Counted from the first letter of the stretch, positions 54,029 through 63,524 are shown. The stretch: DNA of 64,000 bases from Pseudomonas putida (GCF_028682175.1 NZ_JANHKS010000014.1:1-64000); one strand, 5' to 3'. Translations and numbers: made by a program. Notes: a model not told the origin generated them from the sequence alone.

Positions 54029-54195
54029 TATTTCAGAGTGGGACGTTTCGCAACATCGACGTAAGACAAAGTCTCACGAGGCTGTGGTCGGTTGATTTCA
54101 TCATTCATTTCCGGCCAGCGAACCAAAGTCGATCAAACCGATCAGATTCTCTGTTGGCGATTCGGTTCGCGATGATCGGAAATAAAGGAGTTGTC

Positions 54196-54420
54196 ATGAA
54201 TATCAAAGGGTTGGGGCTGTGCGCGGCACTGATCGGTTGCACCCTGCTGGCCGGATGCTCAACTGCCACGGTGGTGACCTTGCAGAACGGCACGCAATAC
54301 GTGACCAAGGACTTGCCCAAGACCAAGAGCGATGATGGTTTCTACGAGTTCAAGGACATTTCCGGGAAGACCGTGAAGGTCCGCGCGGATGAGGTGGCAA
54401 CCGTTAAAGAGGAAGATTAA
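54196..54420 (+). CDS. YgdI/YgdR-type small lipoprotein
   Basis: A 74-residue lipoprotein. MNIKGLGLCAALIGCTLLAG then CSTA gives the lipobox at Cys21. The mature SH3-like core VVTLQNGTQYVTKDLPKTKS then GFYEFKDISGKTVKVRADEV matches the DUF903 YgdI/YgdR pattern. AAAGGAG lies at ideal spacing before ATG 54196. The role is unknown; it is an envelope-attached protein. Confidence 0.87.
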   Translation: MNIKGLGLCAALIGCTLLAGCSTATVVTLQNGTQYVTKDLPKTKSDDGFYEFKDISGKTVKVRADEVATVKEED

Positions 54421-54475
54421 GCCATGGGGTGCCGTGATATTCTGGCACCCAGGCTTTTATTCTTGGAAACATCCC

Positions 54476-54778
54476 GTGAAATTCATCCACCAGCGCGAAC
54501 ACCTCAACGAAGACGACATTGTGGTCATCGAGTGTTCCAACACCTGCAACATCCGCCTCATGAGCGACGCCAATTTCCGCAGTTTCAAGAATGGCGGGCG
54601 CCACACCTATCACGGCGGCGCGTTCGACCGGTTTCCGGCGAAGATCGTGGTGCCCAGCACCGGTTTCTGGAACATCACGATCGATACCGTGACCCAGAGG
54701 GCGATCAGCGTCACCCGCAAGCCGAACGTCAAGCATTCGATCAAGATCGTTCGACGTTCAGGCTCAAGGCTGGGCTGA
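54476..54778 (+). CDS. DUF1883-type protein
   Basis: A 100-residue protein. KFIHQREHLNEDDIVVIECS, SDANFRSFKNGGRHTYHGGA and AKIVVPSTGFWNITIDTVTQ match DUF1883, a small beta-rich domain found alone or fused to TIR-like or toxin-associated modules. GTG 54476 is chosen because the upstream frame (to 54389) lies in the preceding lipoprotein gene. The gap to that gene is 55 bases. The function is unknown. Confidence 0.82.
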   Translation: MKFIHQREHLNEDDIVVIECSNTCNIRLMSDANFRSFKNGGRHTYHGGAFDRFPAKIVVPSTGFWNITIDTVTQRAISVTRKPNVKHSIKIVRRSGSRLG

Positions 54779-54786
54779 AGCGCGGC

Positions 54787-55056
54787 TCAACCGTAATCGC
54801 GGAACCTGACCGCAGGCGCGGCAATCGAGTCGGTTCGCTTGCCGAACTGGGACCGGATGCGTGAAATCTCGGCGCGGATCCTGTCGCGGACCTGCATCTG
54901 CTGCTCCTGCGACAGGGATTCATACCACTGCCGTTGAGCCTCCCGGCTCTTGCCAATCGCACCTGAACCGGGAAGGGAAGAAATCATCGACGCAATGAAG
55001 TCCGAGGCCGGATCTGATCCCTCCTCGGCGCGTGTGTCCGTTACGGCCGGGTCCAT
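54787..55056 (-). CDS. Hypothetical acidic/helical protein
   Basis: An 89-residue protein starting MDPAVTDTRAEEGSDPASDF behind GGGGAA. A helical region REAQRQWYESLSQEQQMQVR then DRIRAEISRIRSQFGKRTDS is followed by a short tail ending VRFRDYG. No family recognised. It converges with the DUF1883-type gene, 8 bases apart. Confidence 0.65.
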   Translation of the reverse strand: MDPAVTDTRAEEGSDPASDFIASMISSLPGSGAIGKSREAQRQWYESLSQEQQMQVRDRIRAEISRIRSQFGKRTDSIAAPAVRFRDYG

Positions 55057-55282
55057 CGTTGTTGTTCCCCACATCCATCGAAATAGTGCGACACCGCTGC
55101 CAGCGTGGCGCTGCCTGACGGCGGGCATATTAGCGCAGCCGCACTGATTACAGGCCCTGGGTGCGAATAATATTTCTATTTGAGTCTAAGCTCACAAAGG
55201 CTTGCACAGGTCAGGCATTTCAGCGATTGCGGTGCCTGCGCAGTTGACAAAGCATTGAGCGATTGCCCATAGTTTCGACCAC

Positions 55283-55294
55283 GCAAACGTTTGC
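55283..55294. promoter_or_regulatory. RbsR/LacI-type operator GCAAACGTTTGC
   Basis: A perfect 12-base palindrome with the central CG typical of LacI/PurR/RbsR operators, 73 bases before rbsB. It is the natural site for the RbsR encoded in the same operon. The 310-base gap 55057-55366 otherwise shows only promoter-like AT sequence. Confidence 0.75.
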
Positions 55295-55366
55295 TTCTGG
55301 TCAGCGTTGCCAAAAATGACCCGCATTCGTTGCCGATACAATAATCATAAATATCGGAGTGACTCC

Positions 55367-56326
55367 ATGAAGCTGCCATTCGCTGCACGTCTTCTTACTG
55401 TAGCCATGCTCACCGCTGGCGCTGTATCCCTGCCTGTTACCTCTGCCTTCGCCGATGACGCAAAGAAACCGACCGTCGCTCTGGTGATGAAATCCCTGGC
55501 CAACGAGTTCTTCCTGACCATGGAAGATGGCGCCAAGGAATACCAGAAACAACATTCCGCCGATTTCGACCTGATCTCCAACGGCATCAAGAACGAGTCC
55601 GACACTGCCGCGCAGATCGACATCGTCAACCAGATGATCGTCAAGAAAGTCGACGCGCTGGTCATCGCGCCCGCTGATTCCAAAGCGTTGGCTTCGGTCA
55701 TCAAGAAGGCCATGGATGCCGGTATCAAGGTCGTCAACATCGACAACCAACTCGACGCCGATGTGCTGAAAAGCAAGAACATCGAAGTGCCTTTCGTAGG
55801 CCCGAACAACCGCAAAGGCGCCAAGCTGGTGGGTGACTACCTGGCCAAGCAACTGGCCGCAGGCGACGAAGTCGGCATCATCGAAGGCGTGCCGACCACC
55901 ACCAACGCCCAGCAACGCACCGCAGGCTTCAAGGATGCGATGGATGGCGCGCAGATGAAGATCGTCTCCACCCAGTCCGGTAACTGGGAAATCGACAAAG
56001 GCAACGCCGTGGCCGCTGCCATGCTCACCGCTCACCCGAACCTGAAAGCACTGCTGGCCGGCAACGACAGCATGGCGCTGGGTGCAGTGTCCGCAGTCAA
56101 GACCGCAGGCAAGACCGGCAAGGTGCAAGTCGTAGGCTACGACAACATCAATGCCATCAAGCCTATGCTCAAGGATGGTCGCGTGCTGGCGACAGCTGAC
56201 CAGTTTGCCGCCCGGCAGGCTGTGTTCGGCATTGATACCGCACTGAAAATGGTCAAGGGCGAGAAGCTCGACATCAAGGACGGCGTTATCGAGACCCCGG
56301 TCGAGCTGGTCACCAAGGCGCAGTAA
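55367..56326 (+). CDS. rbsB: Ribose ABC transporter periplasmic binding protein RbsB
   Basis: A 319-residue sugar-binding protein that captures ribose in the periplasm. The signal peptide ends near SAFA-DDA. The type I periplasmic fold shows PTVALVMKSLANEFFLTMED, KKVDALVIAPADSKALASVI, FVGPNNRKGAKLVGDYLAKQ, GVPTTTNAQQRTAGFKDAMD and LAGNDSMALGAVSAVKTAGK. CGGAG precedes ATG 55367. It is first in rbsBACRKD, behind the operator. Confidence 0.95.
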   Translation: MKLPFAARLLTVAMLTAGAVSLPVTSAFADDAKKPTVALVMKSLANEFFLTMEDGAKEYQKQHSADFDLISNGIKNESDTAAQIDIVNQMIVKKVDALVIAPADSKALASVIKKAMDAGIKVVNIDNQLDADVLKSKNIEVPFVGPNNRKGAKLVGDYLAKQLAAGDEVGIIEGVPTTTNAQQRTAGFKDAMDGAQMKIVSTQSGNWEIDKGNAVAAAMLTAHPNLKALLAGNDSMALGAVSAVKTAGKTGKVQVVGYDNINAIKPMLKDGRVLATADQFAARQAVFGIDTALKMVKGEKLDIKDGVIETPVELVTKAQ

Positions 56327-56393
56327 GCGCGGGATCTGTCGCAATCATCTGTAAGCAGCGTCTGCCCGTAGGGGCAGGCGCGTGGAGAGCGTT

Positions 56394-57944
56394 ATGTCAG
56401 CGTCTGCTCAGGCCGCTGTTCTATCTGTCAGTGGCATTGGCAAAACCTACGCCCAACCTGTTCTCGGTGACATCGACCTGACGCTCATGCGCGGGGAAGT
56501 GTTGGCGCTGACCGGGGAAAATGGCGCAGGCAAAAGCACCCTGTCGAAAATCATCGGTGGCCTGGTCACGCCCACCACCGGCCAGATGCAATTCCAGGGG
56601 CAACCCTACCAGCCAGCCAGTCGTACCCAGGCCGAGAGGCTCGGCGTGCGCATGGTCATGCAGGAACTGAACCTGCTGCCGACGCTGTCGGTGGCCGAAA
56701 ACCTGTTTCTCGACAACCTGCCCAGCCGGGCCGGTTTCATCAATCGCAAGAAGCTGCGCGAAGACGCGACCCGGGCCATGGCCCAGGTGGGTCTGGATGC
56801 CATCGACCCCGACACCCTGGTCAGCGAGCTGGGCATTGGCCATCAGCAGATGGTCGAGATCGCCCGTAACCTGATCGGCGACTGCCATGTGCTGATTCTC
56901 GACGAGCCGACCGCCATGCTGACGGCCCGCGAAGTCGAAATGCTCTTCGAGCAGATCACGCGCCTGCAGGATCGCGGTGTGTCCATCATCTATATCTCCC
57001 ATCGCCTGGAAGAGCTGGCCCGCGTCGCCCAGCGCATTGCCGTACTGCGCGACGGCAAGCTGGTGTGCGTCGATGCCATGGCCAACTACAACAGCGAGCA
57101 GTTGGTGACGCTGATGGTCGGCCGCGAGCTGGGCGAGCATATCGATCTGGGCAAACGGCAGATCGGTGAAGTGGCACTGTCGGTCAAGGGGCTGAGCCGT
57201 TCGGACAAGGTTCGCGATGTGTCCTTCGACGTGCGCGCCGGCGAGATCTTTGGCATCTCCGGACTGATCGGCGCGGGGCGTACCGAGTTGCTGCGCCTGA
57301 TCTACGGCGCCGATATCGCCGACAGCGGGACCGTAGAAGTGGGGCGACCGCTTCGGCAGGTGCGGGTGAACTCGCCGGTGGACGCCGTCAGCCATGGCAT
57401 CGCGCTGATTACCGAAGACCGCAAGGGTGAAGGCCTGCTGCTGTCGCAGTCGATCAGCGCCAATTTCGCGCTGGGCAACATGGAAGCGATTTCCAGCGCC
57501 GGTGTGGTCAACGGCGCCGCAGAAATGGCCCTGGCCCGGCGTCAGGTGGAAGCCATGCGCATTCGCAGTTCCAGTCCGACGCAACTGGTGTCGGAACTGT
57601 CCGGCGGCAACCAGCAGAAAGTGGTGATCGGCCGCTGGCTGGAGCGCGACTGCCAGGTGATGCTGTTCGACGAGCCCACCCGCGGCATCGACGTGGGCGC
57701 CAAATTCGACATCTATGCGCTGCTTGGCGAGCTGACGCGCCAAGGCCGGGCGCTGGTGGTGGTGTCCAGCGACCTGCGCGAGCTGATGCTGATCTGCGAT
57801 CGCATCGGTGTGCTTTCCGCCGGGCGCCTGATCGACACCTTCGAGCGCGACCACTGGACCCAGGACGAACTTCTTGCCGCTGCCTTTGCCGGCTATCAAA
57901 AACGTGATGCGCTGCTGTCTGAAGCCGCGCCCAGGACTGCCTGA
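56394..57944 (+). CDS. rbsA: Ribose ABC transporter ATPase RbsA
   Basis: A 516-residue two-domain ATPase. N-domain: Walker A GENGAGKSTLSKIIGG, signature-like ELGIGHQQMVEIARNLI, Walker B VLILDEPTAML. C-domain: degenerate P-loop GLIGAGRTELLRLIYGAD, signature ELSGGNQQKVVIGRWL, Walker B DEPTRGIDVG. The weak second P-loop is normal for this subfamily. GGAGA precedes ATG 56394. It overlaps rbsC by one base. Confidence 0.95.
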   Translation: MSASAQAAVLSVSGIGKTYAQPVLGDIDLTLMRGEVLALTGENGAGKSTLSKIIGGLVTPTTGQMQFQGQPYQPASRTQAERLGVRMVMQELNLLPTLSVAENLFLDNLPSRAGFINRKKLREDATRAMAQVGLDAIDPDTLVSELGIGHQQMVEIARNLIGDCHVLILDEPTAMLTAREVEMLFEQITRLQDRGVSIIYISHRLEELARVAQRIAVLRDGKLVCVDAMANYNSEQLVTLMVGRELGEHIDLGKRQIGEVALSVKGLSRSDKVRDVSFDVRAGEIFGISGLIGAGRTELLRLIYGADIADSGTVEVGRPLRQVRVNSPVDAVSHGIALITEDRKGEGLLLSQSISANFALGNMEAISSAGVVNGAAEMALARRQVEAMRIRSSSPTQLVSELSGGNQQKVVIGRWLERDCQVMLFDEPTRGIDVGAKFDIYALLGELTRQGRALVVVSSDLRELMLICDRIGVLSAGRLIDTFERDHWTQDELLAAAFAGYQKRDALLSEAAPRTA

Positions 57945-58939
57945 TGAAAACCTCTACCACACAAGCCGCGCTGCCATCGCCAGGCAAGCGCAGCGGCAAC
58001 TATTTCGGCCTTGGCACCTACCTGGGGCTGGCCGGCGCCCTGCTGGCGATGATCGTGCTGTTCTCGTTGCTCAGCGATCACTTCCTGTCCTATGAGACGT
58101 TCAGCACCCTGGCCAACCAGATCCCTGACCTGATGGTGCTGGCGGTGGGCATGACCTTCATCCTGATCATCGGCGGCATCGACCTGTCGGTCGGTTCGGT
58201 GCTGGCGCTGGCGGCGTCGGCGGTGAGTGTCGCGATGCTCGGCTGGGGTTGGGGCGTGCTGCCATCGGCGTTGCTGGGCATCGCCTGCGCGACCGCCGCA
58301 GGCACGCTGACCGGCTCGATCACCGTGGCCTGGCGCATTCCATCGTTCATCGTGTCCCTGGGCGTGCTGGAAATGGCCCGGGGCGTGGCGTATCAACTGA
58401 CCGATTCGCGCACCGCGTACATCGGCGACTCCTTCGCCTGGCTGTCCAACCCGTTCGCCTTTGGCATCTCGCCGTCGTTCGTGATTGCGCTGCTGGTAAT
58501 CTTCGCGGCGCAAGCGGTGCTCACCCGCACAGTGTTCGGACGCTACCTGATCGGCATCGGCACCAACGAGGAAGCCGTGCGTCTGGCGGGGATCAATCCC
58601 AAGCCCTACAAGATCCTGGTGTTTTCCCTGATGGGATTGTTGGCGGGCATTGCCGCACTGTTCCAGATTTCCCGTCTGGAAGCTGCCGATCCAAACGCCG
58701 GTTCCGGTCTGGAACTGCAGGTCATCGCCGCCGTGGTGATCGGCGGTACCAGCCTGATGGGGGGGCGCGGTTCGGTCATCAGTACCTTCTTCGGGGTCCT
58801 GATCATCTCGGTGCTGGCGGCGGGGCTTGCGCAGATCGGCGCGACCGAACCCACCAAGCGCATCATCACAGGTGCCGTGATCGTCGTGGCCGTGATCCTC
58901 GACACCTACCGCAGCCACCGCGCGAAACGGCGGGGCTGA
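57944..58939 (+). CDS. rbsC: Ribose ABC transporter permease RbsC
   Basis: A 331-residue inner-membrane permease with about 8-10 helices. Family segments: NQIPDLMVLAVGMTFILIIG, GIDLSVGSVLALAASAVSVA, GRYLIGIGTNEEAVRLAGIN and VIAAVVIGGTSLMGGRGSVI. Its start overlaps the rbsA stop. It pairs with RbsA and RbsB to import ribose. Confidence 0.95.
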   Translation: MKTSTTQAALPSPGKRSGNYFGLGTYLGLAGALLAMIVLFSLLSDHFLSYETFSTLANQIPDLMVLAVGMTFILIIGGIDLSVGSVLALAASAVSVAMLGWGWGVLPSALLGIACATAAGTLTGSITVAWRIPSFIVSLGVLEMARGVAYQLTDSRTAYIGDSFAWLSNPFAFGISPSFVIALLVIFAAQAVLTRTVFGRYLIGIGTNEEAVRLAGINPKPYKILVFSLMGLLAGIAALFQISRLEAADPNAGSGLELQVIAAVVIGGTSLMGGRGSVISTFFGVLIISVLAAGLAQIGATEPTKRIITGAVIVVAVILDTYRSHRAKRRG

Positions 58940-58940
58940 T

Positions 58941-59966
58941 ATGGCCACTATCAAAGACGTTGCGGCACTTGCAGGCATTTCCTACACCACGGTTTCCCAT
59001 GTGCTGAACCGCACACGGCCAGTGAGTGACGCCGTGCGCAAGAAAGTGGAGGAGGCCATCACCCAGCTGGACTACGTGCCCAGTGCCGTGGCGCGCTCGC
59101 TGAAGGCCAAGTCCACGGCCACCATCGGCTTGTTGATCCCCAATGGCATCAACCCGTACTTCGCCGAACTTGCCCGCGGCATCGAGGACTACTGCGAACG
59201 CAACGGCTTTTGCGTGATCCTCTGCAATTCCGACGATAACCTGCAAAAACAGCGCAATTACCTGCGCGTGTTGCTGGAAAAACGCGTGGATGGCCTGATC
59301 GTATCCTCGGTGGGCGGCGACGACAGCCTGGTCGAAAGCCTGGCTGCTGTTCGCACCCCGTTGGTGATCGTCGACCGGGACCTGGAAAACATTACTGCGG
59401 ACCTGGTACGGATCGACCACGAACTGGGTGCCTGGCTTGCGACCTCGCACCTGCTGGAACTGGGCCACCAGCATATCGCCTGCATCTGCGGTCCGGCGCA
59501 GACCAGCGTGGCGCGCATGCGTCTGGCCGGGTATCAGCGGGCGATGCGCGAAGCAGGCGTCGAGGTACAGGACAGCTGGGTGGTGGAGAGCGACTTCACC
59601 GGGCCCAGTGGCTATCAGGCCGCCTGTACATTGCTGGAAACAGATCGCCCCACGGCAATCTTCGCTGCCAACGATATGGTAGGCATCGGTGTGCTGCGTG
59701 CGGCGGCCGAGCGCAATGTAAAAGTGCCGGCCGATCTGTCGGTGGTCGGTTTCGACGACATCCAGATGAGCCAGTTCGTCTACCCCGCGCTCACCACCGT
59801 GGGGCAGTCGATCCTGCAACTGGGTGAGCGCGCCGCCGAGGTGTTGCTGCGCAGGATCACCACGCGCGGTGAGGCGCCTGATGTGCAACAGTCGATCGTC
59901 GCACCGAGCATGGTGCTGCGCGAGTCCACGGCGCCACCGCCCAACGCATTCAACGAGTTTCGCTGA
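58941..59966 (+). CDS. rbsR: Ribose operon repressor RbsR
   Basis: A 341-residue LacI-family regulator. HTH MATIKDVAALAGISYTTVSH (1-20), hinge-helix AVARSLKAKST near residue 50, and a sugar-binding core (LLIPNGINPYFAELARGIED; FAANDMVGIGVLRAAAERNV; VVGFDDIQMSQFVYPALTTV). It starts one base after the rbsC stop, so it is made with the transporter and kinase. It likely binds the palindrome at 55283 without ribose. Confidence 0.93.
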   Translation: MATIKDVAALAGISYTTVSHVLNRTRPVSDAVRKKVEEAITQLDYVPSAVARSLKAKSTATIGLLIPNGINPYFAELARGIEDYCERNGFCVILCNSDDNLQKQRNYLRVLLEKRVDGLIVSSVGGDDSLVESLAAVRTPLVIVDRDLENITADLVRIDHELGAWLATSHLLELGHQHIACICGPAQTSVARMRLAGYQRAMREAGVEVQDSWVVESDFTGPSGYQAACTLLETDRPTAIFAANDMVGIGVLRAAAERNVKVPADLSVVGFDDIQMSQFVYPALTTVGQSILQLGERAAEVLLRRITTRGEAPDVQQSIVAPSMVLRESTAPPPNAFNEFR

Positions 59967-59999
59967 GCCGGCCGAGGCCGGATTGAAGGTATTGACGTC

Positions 60000-60917
60000 A
60001 TGCAAGCAAAAGTAGTGATAGTGGGCAGTCTGAACATGGACCTGGTGACCCGGGCGCCGCGCCTGCCGCGCGCCGGAGAAACCCTGGCCGGGCAATCCTT
60101 CGTGACCGTCCCGGGCGGCAAGGGCGCGAACCAGGCGGTGGCTGCCGCGCGGCTGGGGGCCAGCGTCGCGATGATCGGCTGTGTCGGTGACGACGCCTAC
60201 GGCGAGCAATTGCGCAGTGCGTTGCTGACCGAAGGCATCGATTGCCAGGCGGTGACGACCATTGCGGGTGAGTCCACTGGCGTTGCCTTGATCGTGGTCG
60301 ACGATAACAGCCAGAACGCCATCGTCATCGTTGCCGGCGGCAATGGGCATGTAAGCGCCAGCGTGGTGGACGGTTTCGACGCTCTGTTGCAACAGGCCGA
60401 AGTCATCATCTGCCAGCTGGAAGTGCCCGAGAGCACGGTGGGCCACGTGCTCAAGCGCGGTCATGAACTGGGCAAGACCGTCATTCTCAACCCGGCACCC
60501 GCCACAGGCCCATTACCAGAGCAATGGTACGGCTGGGTCGATTACCTGATCCCCAACGAAAGCGAAGCCACGGCGCTCACCGGGTTGCCGGTCGATAGCC
60601 CGGCCAGTGCCGAAGCCGCCGCGAAAACCCTGCTCGCCTCAGGCGTCGGCAAGGTGGTGGTGACCCTGGGCGAGCAGGGCGCGTTGTTCGCAAGCCAGGA
60701 ACGTGTCGAGCATTTCCCTGCGCCCAGGGTCAAGCCGGTGGACACCACTGCAGCGGGCGACACCTTCGTCGGCGGATTTGCGGCGGCACTGGCTGACGGA
60801 AAATCCGAAGCCGAGGCGATCCGTTTCGGACAGATCGCGGCGGCGTTGTCTGTCACCCGTTCGGGCGCCCAGCCGTCCATTCCAACCTTCGCTGAAGTCC
60901 AGGGGTATCAACCATGA
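60000..60917 (+). CDS. rbsK: Ribokinase RbsK
   Basis: Phosphorylates ribose to ribose 5-phosphate. The 305 residues show PfkB signatures: [40 protein letters not shown] (about 33-52), [20 protein letters not shown], and the catalytic-base Asp in [20 protein letters not shown] (about 242-261). It overlaps rbsD by four bases. Confidence 0.95.
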   Translation: MQAKVVIVGSLNMDLVTRAPRLPRAGETLAGQSFVTVPGGKGANQAVAAARLGASVAMIGCVGDDAYGEQLRSALLTEGIDCQAVTTIAGESTGVALIVVDDNSQNAIVIVAGGNGHVSASVVDGFDALLQQAEVIICQLEVPESTVGHVLKRGHELGKTVILNPAPATGPLPEQWYGWVDYLIPNESEATALTGLPVDSPASAEAAAKTLLASGVGKVVVTLGEQGALFASQERVEHFPAPRVKPVDTTAAGDTFVGGFAAALADGKSEAEAIRFGQIAAALSVTRSGAQPSIPTFAEVQGYQP

Positions 60918-61318
60918 AAAAGACGCCGCTGTTGAATATTGCACTGTCGCGGGTCATCGCCTCCCTGGGGCACGGCGATGTGCTGATGATTGTCGACGCC
61001 GGCATGCCGGTGCCACCTGGCGTGGAGCTCATCGACCTGGCCCTGACCCGGGGCGTTCCGGATTTCGTCAGCGTGCTGGATACGGTGCTGGCAGAAATGC
61101 AGGTGGAAAGCCATGTGCTGGCAGAAGAGATTCGTCTCAAGCAGCCTCCGGCGCTGAGCGTTCTGGACAGGCTCAACGCCGAAGGCGGCCTGGGCGAGCA
61201 GCGGGTGGTCAGCCATGATGCGCTCAAGCAGTTGAGCCGCAGCGCCCGCGCCATCGTGCGCACAGGGGAATGCCAGCCCTACACCAACATTGCGCTGGTC
61301 GCAGGTGTGGTCTTCTGA
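60914..61318 (+). CDS. rbsD: D-ribose pyranase RbsD
   Basis: Interconverts beta-pyranose and furanose ribose so RbsK can use it. The 134 residues match the family: the catalytic His in [20 protein letters not shown] (about residue 20), [16 protein letters not shown], and the C-terminal [20 protein letters not shown]. The start overlaps the rbsK stop. Confidence 0.95.
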   Translation: MKKTPLLNIALSRVIASLGHGDVLMIVDAGMPVPPGVELIDLALTRGVPDFVSVLDTVLAEMQVESHVLAEEIRLKQPPALSVLDRLNAEGGLGEQRVVSHDALKQLSRSARAIVRTGECQPYTNIALVAGVVF

Positions 61319-61359
61319 TTTCGCACTATGTTCCATACCCATGAAACAGGGAGTTTCAC

Positions 61360-62388
61360 ATGCACAAGAATCGTCTTTCATTCCTCGACCTGATCCGGAG
61401 CATCGCACTGTTGGCCATCTTCTCCGCCACTGCGGCCCAGGCCGCCGAACGCCGTGACCTGATCATCGACACCGACCCGGGCGCCGATGATGTCGTGGCC
61501 CTGCTTCTGGCACTGGCGTCGAAGGATGAGCTCAATGTCCTGGCGATCACCACGGTTGCCGGCAATGTGCGCATCGACAAGACGTCGCGCAATGCCCGTC
61601 TTGCCCGTGAGTGGGCAGGGCGCGAAGAGGTGCCGGTGTACGCCGGAGCAGGGCGGCCACTGGTGCGCCCGCCGATCTACGCCGAGAACATTCACGGCAA
61701 GGAAGGCTTGCCCGGCGTCGAGGTGCACGAACCCGCCAAGGGCCTGGCCAAGGGTAACGCCGTGCAGTACCTGGTGGAGACCTTGAGCAAGGCTGCGCCC
61801 CACAGCATCACCGTCGCGATGCTCGGGCCGCAGACCAACCTCGCGCTGGCGCTGATCCAGGCGCCGGAAATCACCCAGGGGATCAAGGAAGTGGTGGTCA
61901 TGGGTGGTGCGCATTTCAATGGCGGCAACATCACCCCGGTGGCCGAATTCAACCTGTTCGCCGACCCGGATGCGGCCAGGGTGGTGCTCGCCAGCGGCGT
62001 CAAGCTGACCTATGTGCCGCTGGATGTGACCCACAAGATCCTGACCAGCGAGCAGCGCCTCAAACAGATCGAGGCGCTGAACAACAACGCCGGCAAGCTG
62101 GTGGGCAATATTCTCAATGAGTACGTCAAGGCGGACATGGTGCATTACGGGTTGCCAGGCGGCCCGGTACACGATGCCAGCGTGATTGCCTGGCTGCTCA
62201 AGCCCGAACTGTTCACCGGCAGGCAGATCAATGTGGTGATCGACAGCCGCGAAGGGCCGGGCTTTGGCCAGACCGTCGCCGACTGGTATGACACCCTGGG
62301 CCAGCCCAGGAATGTGTTCTGGATCGAGAATGGCGACGCTCAGGGCTTCTTCGATCTGCTGACCGAGCGCCTGGCACGGCTCAAGTAA
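61360..62388 (+). CDS. Exported nucleoside hydrolase (IunH/Rih family)
   Basis: A 342-residue N-ribohydrolase that splits nucleosides into ribose and base. Calcium-site motif DLIIDTDPGADDVVALLLAL lies just after a signal peptide (SFLDLIRSIALLAIFSATAA, cleaved near AQA-AER). Other active-site elements: TVAGNVRIDKTSRNARLARE, YAENIHGKEGLPGVE, MLGPQTNLALALIQAP, VVMGGAHFNGGNITPVAEFN and DASVIAWLLKPELFTGR. As the last gene of the rbs operon, it would free ribose outside the inner membrane for RbsBAC. Confidence 0.9.
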   Translation: MHKNRLSFLDLIRSIALLAIFSATAAQAAERRDLIIDTDPGADDVVALLLALASKDELNVLAITTVAGNVRIDKTSRNARLAREWAGREEVPVYAGAGRPLVRPPIYAENIHGKEGLPGVEVHEPAKGLAKGNAVQYLVETLSKAAPHSITVAMLGPQTNLALALIQAPEITQGIKEVVVMGGAHFNGGNITPVAEFNLFADPDAARVVLASGVKLTYVPLDVTHKILTSEQRLKQIEALNNNAGKLVGNILNEYVKADMVHYGLPGGPVHDASVIAWLLKPELFTGRQINVVIDSREGPGFGQTVADWYDTLGQPRNVFWIENGDAQGFFDLLTERLARLK

Positions 62389-62395
62389 CCCATGC

Positions 62396-62593
62396 TCAGG
62401 CGTCGCTCAAGGCCTCGCTGGCGTAGCGCAGAAACACCTGGTCCATGAACACCTGGGCGCCGTCGGTGCCCAGTTCCCTGACCAGAAGGTCAACTGCGAT
62501 GATCGCCAACTCCTCGGCGCTGCCGGGGCTGTGGGCGCATTGGCCCTGGGACCATCTGGCCCTGATGTCAGCAACGATGCTTACGCTTGCCAT
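62396..62593 (-). CDS. Hypothetical small protein
   Basis: A 65-residue protein starting MASVSIVADIRARWSQGQCA behind AAGGA. A helical core reads ELAIIAVDLLVRELGTDGAQ then FMDQVFLRYASEALSDA. No family was recognised. It converges with the nucleoside hydrolase gene, 7 bases apart. Confidence 0.7.
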   Translation of the reverse strand: MASVSIVADIRARWSQGQCAHSPGSAEELAIIAVDLLVRELGTDGAQVFMDQVFLRYASEALSDA

Positions 62594-62927
62594 GTCTTGA
62601 CGTCCTTAAAAAACCGATCACGATCCTGGTGTCCGTGCCAGCGCGTCTGGCTGGCAGCGCAGTAAAGCATTTTGCTCAGGACTGCACACTGCTACTTAGG
62701 CATGAAACGCCGCTCGCGTCAGGCATCGAGCGTGCTTTTGGCGTGGCGGCAGAGGAAGTTACCAAACGTTTTGTGACGATTTGCATGCTTGCGTCAAACC
62801 CGGGCTCGGGCAGACTCCATATCCAGCCAGATCTCCCGATCTGCACGGCTTCGCCGCCTCCCGGGGAAACCAAGCGGGCCGGGTGCTGTCGCAGAGGTTC
62901 TGGTTCACGTAAACACAAGGAGGCTGT
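62594..62927. other. Gap without confident gene
   Basis: 334 bases between divergent small genes. It ends in AAGGAGG for the gene at 62928, and CCAAACGTTTTG near 62762 resembles a degraded LacI-type site. The open frames here overlap each other and lack ribosome sites. Confidence 0.5.
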
Positions 62928-63251
62928 ATGCCCTGGAAATACGCATCATCGGGTCTGGTTCTGGTAGCGGCACTGCTGGCAGGTTGTAGCACGACGTCCG
63001 AATCGTCCAAGCCCGCCGAAAGTAGCGCCGCGACCGAATCGGGTCATTCCCGCTGTGATGCCGCCGCTGCACAGTTCGCAGTCGGCAAACCGGCAACGCC
63101 GGCCTTGCTCGAGCAGGCGCGGGTCAAGGCCGGTGCGCAGACCGCACGCGTGCTGGGCCCCAACGACATGATTACCATGGAGTACCGCTCCGACCGCCTG
63201 AATCTGAACACTGACCAAGCGGCCACGGTCAACCGCGTCAACTGCGGCTGA
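62928..63251 (+). CDS. I78-family peptidase inhibitor lipoprotein
   Basis: A 107-residue lipoprotein. The signal MPWKYASSGLVLVAALLAGC gives the lipobox Cys at 20. After a Ser-rich linker, the inhibitor domain has SRCDAAAAQFAVGKPATPAL, ARVKAGAQTARVLGPNDMIT, and ends TVNRVNCG; the two Cys (RCD, NCG) match the I78 disulfide. It would block serine proteases such as subtilisin-like enzymes in the envelope. AAGGAGG is upstream. Confidence 0.9.
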   Translation: MPWKYASSGLVLVAALLAGCSTTSESSKPAESSAATESGHSRCDAAAAQFAVGKPATPALLEQARVKAGAQTARVLGPNDMITMEYRSDRLNLNTDQAATVNRVNCG

Positions 63252-63267
63252 AGCTTTCACGCAGGCA

Positions 63268-63298
63268 TAAAAAAACCCCGTCAGTGACGGGGTTTTTT
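63268..63298. terminator. Bidirectional intrinsic terminator
   Basis: AAAAAACCCCGTCA-GTGACGGGGTTTTTT hairpin between the convergent inhibitor and cold-shock genes. Confidence 0.9.
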
Positions 63299-63311
63299 CA
63301 GCGCGCTCGGA

Positions 63312-63524
63312 TTACTCCGGGCGAACCTGAGCGGCTTGCATGCCCTTTTGGCCTTTCTCAGCCACGAAGGAGACAGTCTGGCCTTCTTTCAGGCTTTTGA
63401 AACCGTCGGATTCGATAGCCTTGAAGTGTACGAACAGGTCGTCGCCGCCACCCTGTGGAGTGATAAAGCCGAAGCCTTTTTCATCGTTGAACCATTTTAC
63501 GGTGCCGGTTTGGCGATTAGACAT
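63312..63524 (-). CDS. Cold-shock domain protein (CspA/CapB type)
   Basis: A 70-residue single-stranded nucleic-acid-binding RNA chaperone. RNP1 KGFGFITP and RNP2 DLFVHFKAI are both intact; it ends [10 protein letters not shown]. From memory, it is close to CapB of cold-adapted Pseudomonas. GGAGA precedes ATG 63524. The leader 63525-63620 is long, as in cold-inducible csp genes, and may fold. Confidence 0.95.
   Translation of the reverse strand: MSNRQTGTVKWFNDEKGFGFITPQGGGDDLFVHFKAIESDGFKSLKEGQTVSFVAEKGQKGMQAAQVRPE

Noticed and set aside
58866..60464. 532-codon minus-strand frame opposite rbsR and rbsK
   Set aside because: Covers two genes in a tightly packed operon; no start signal.
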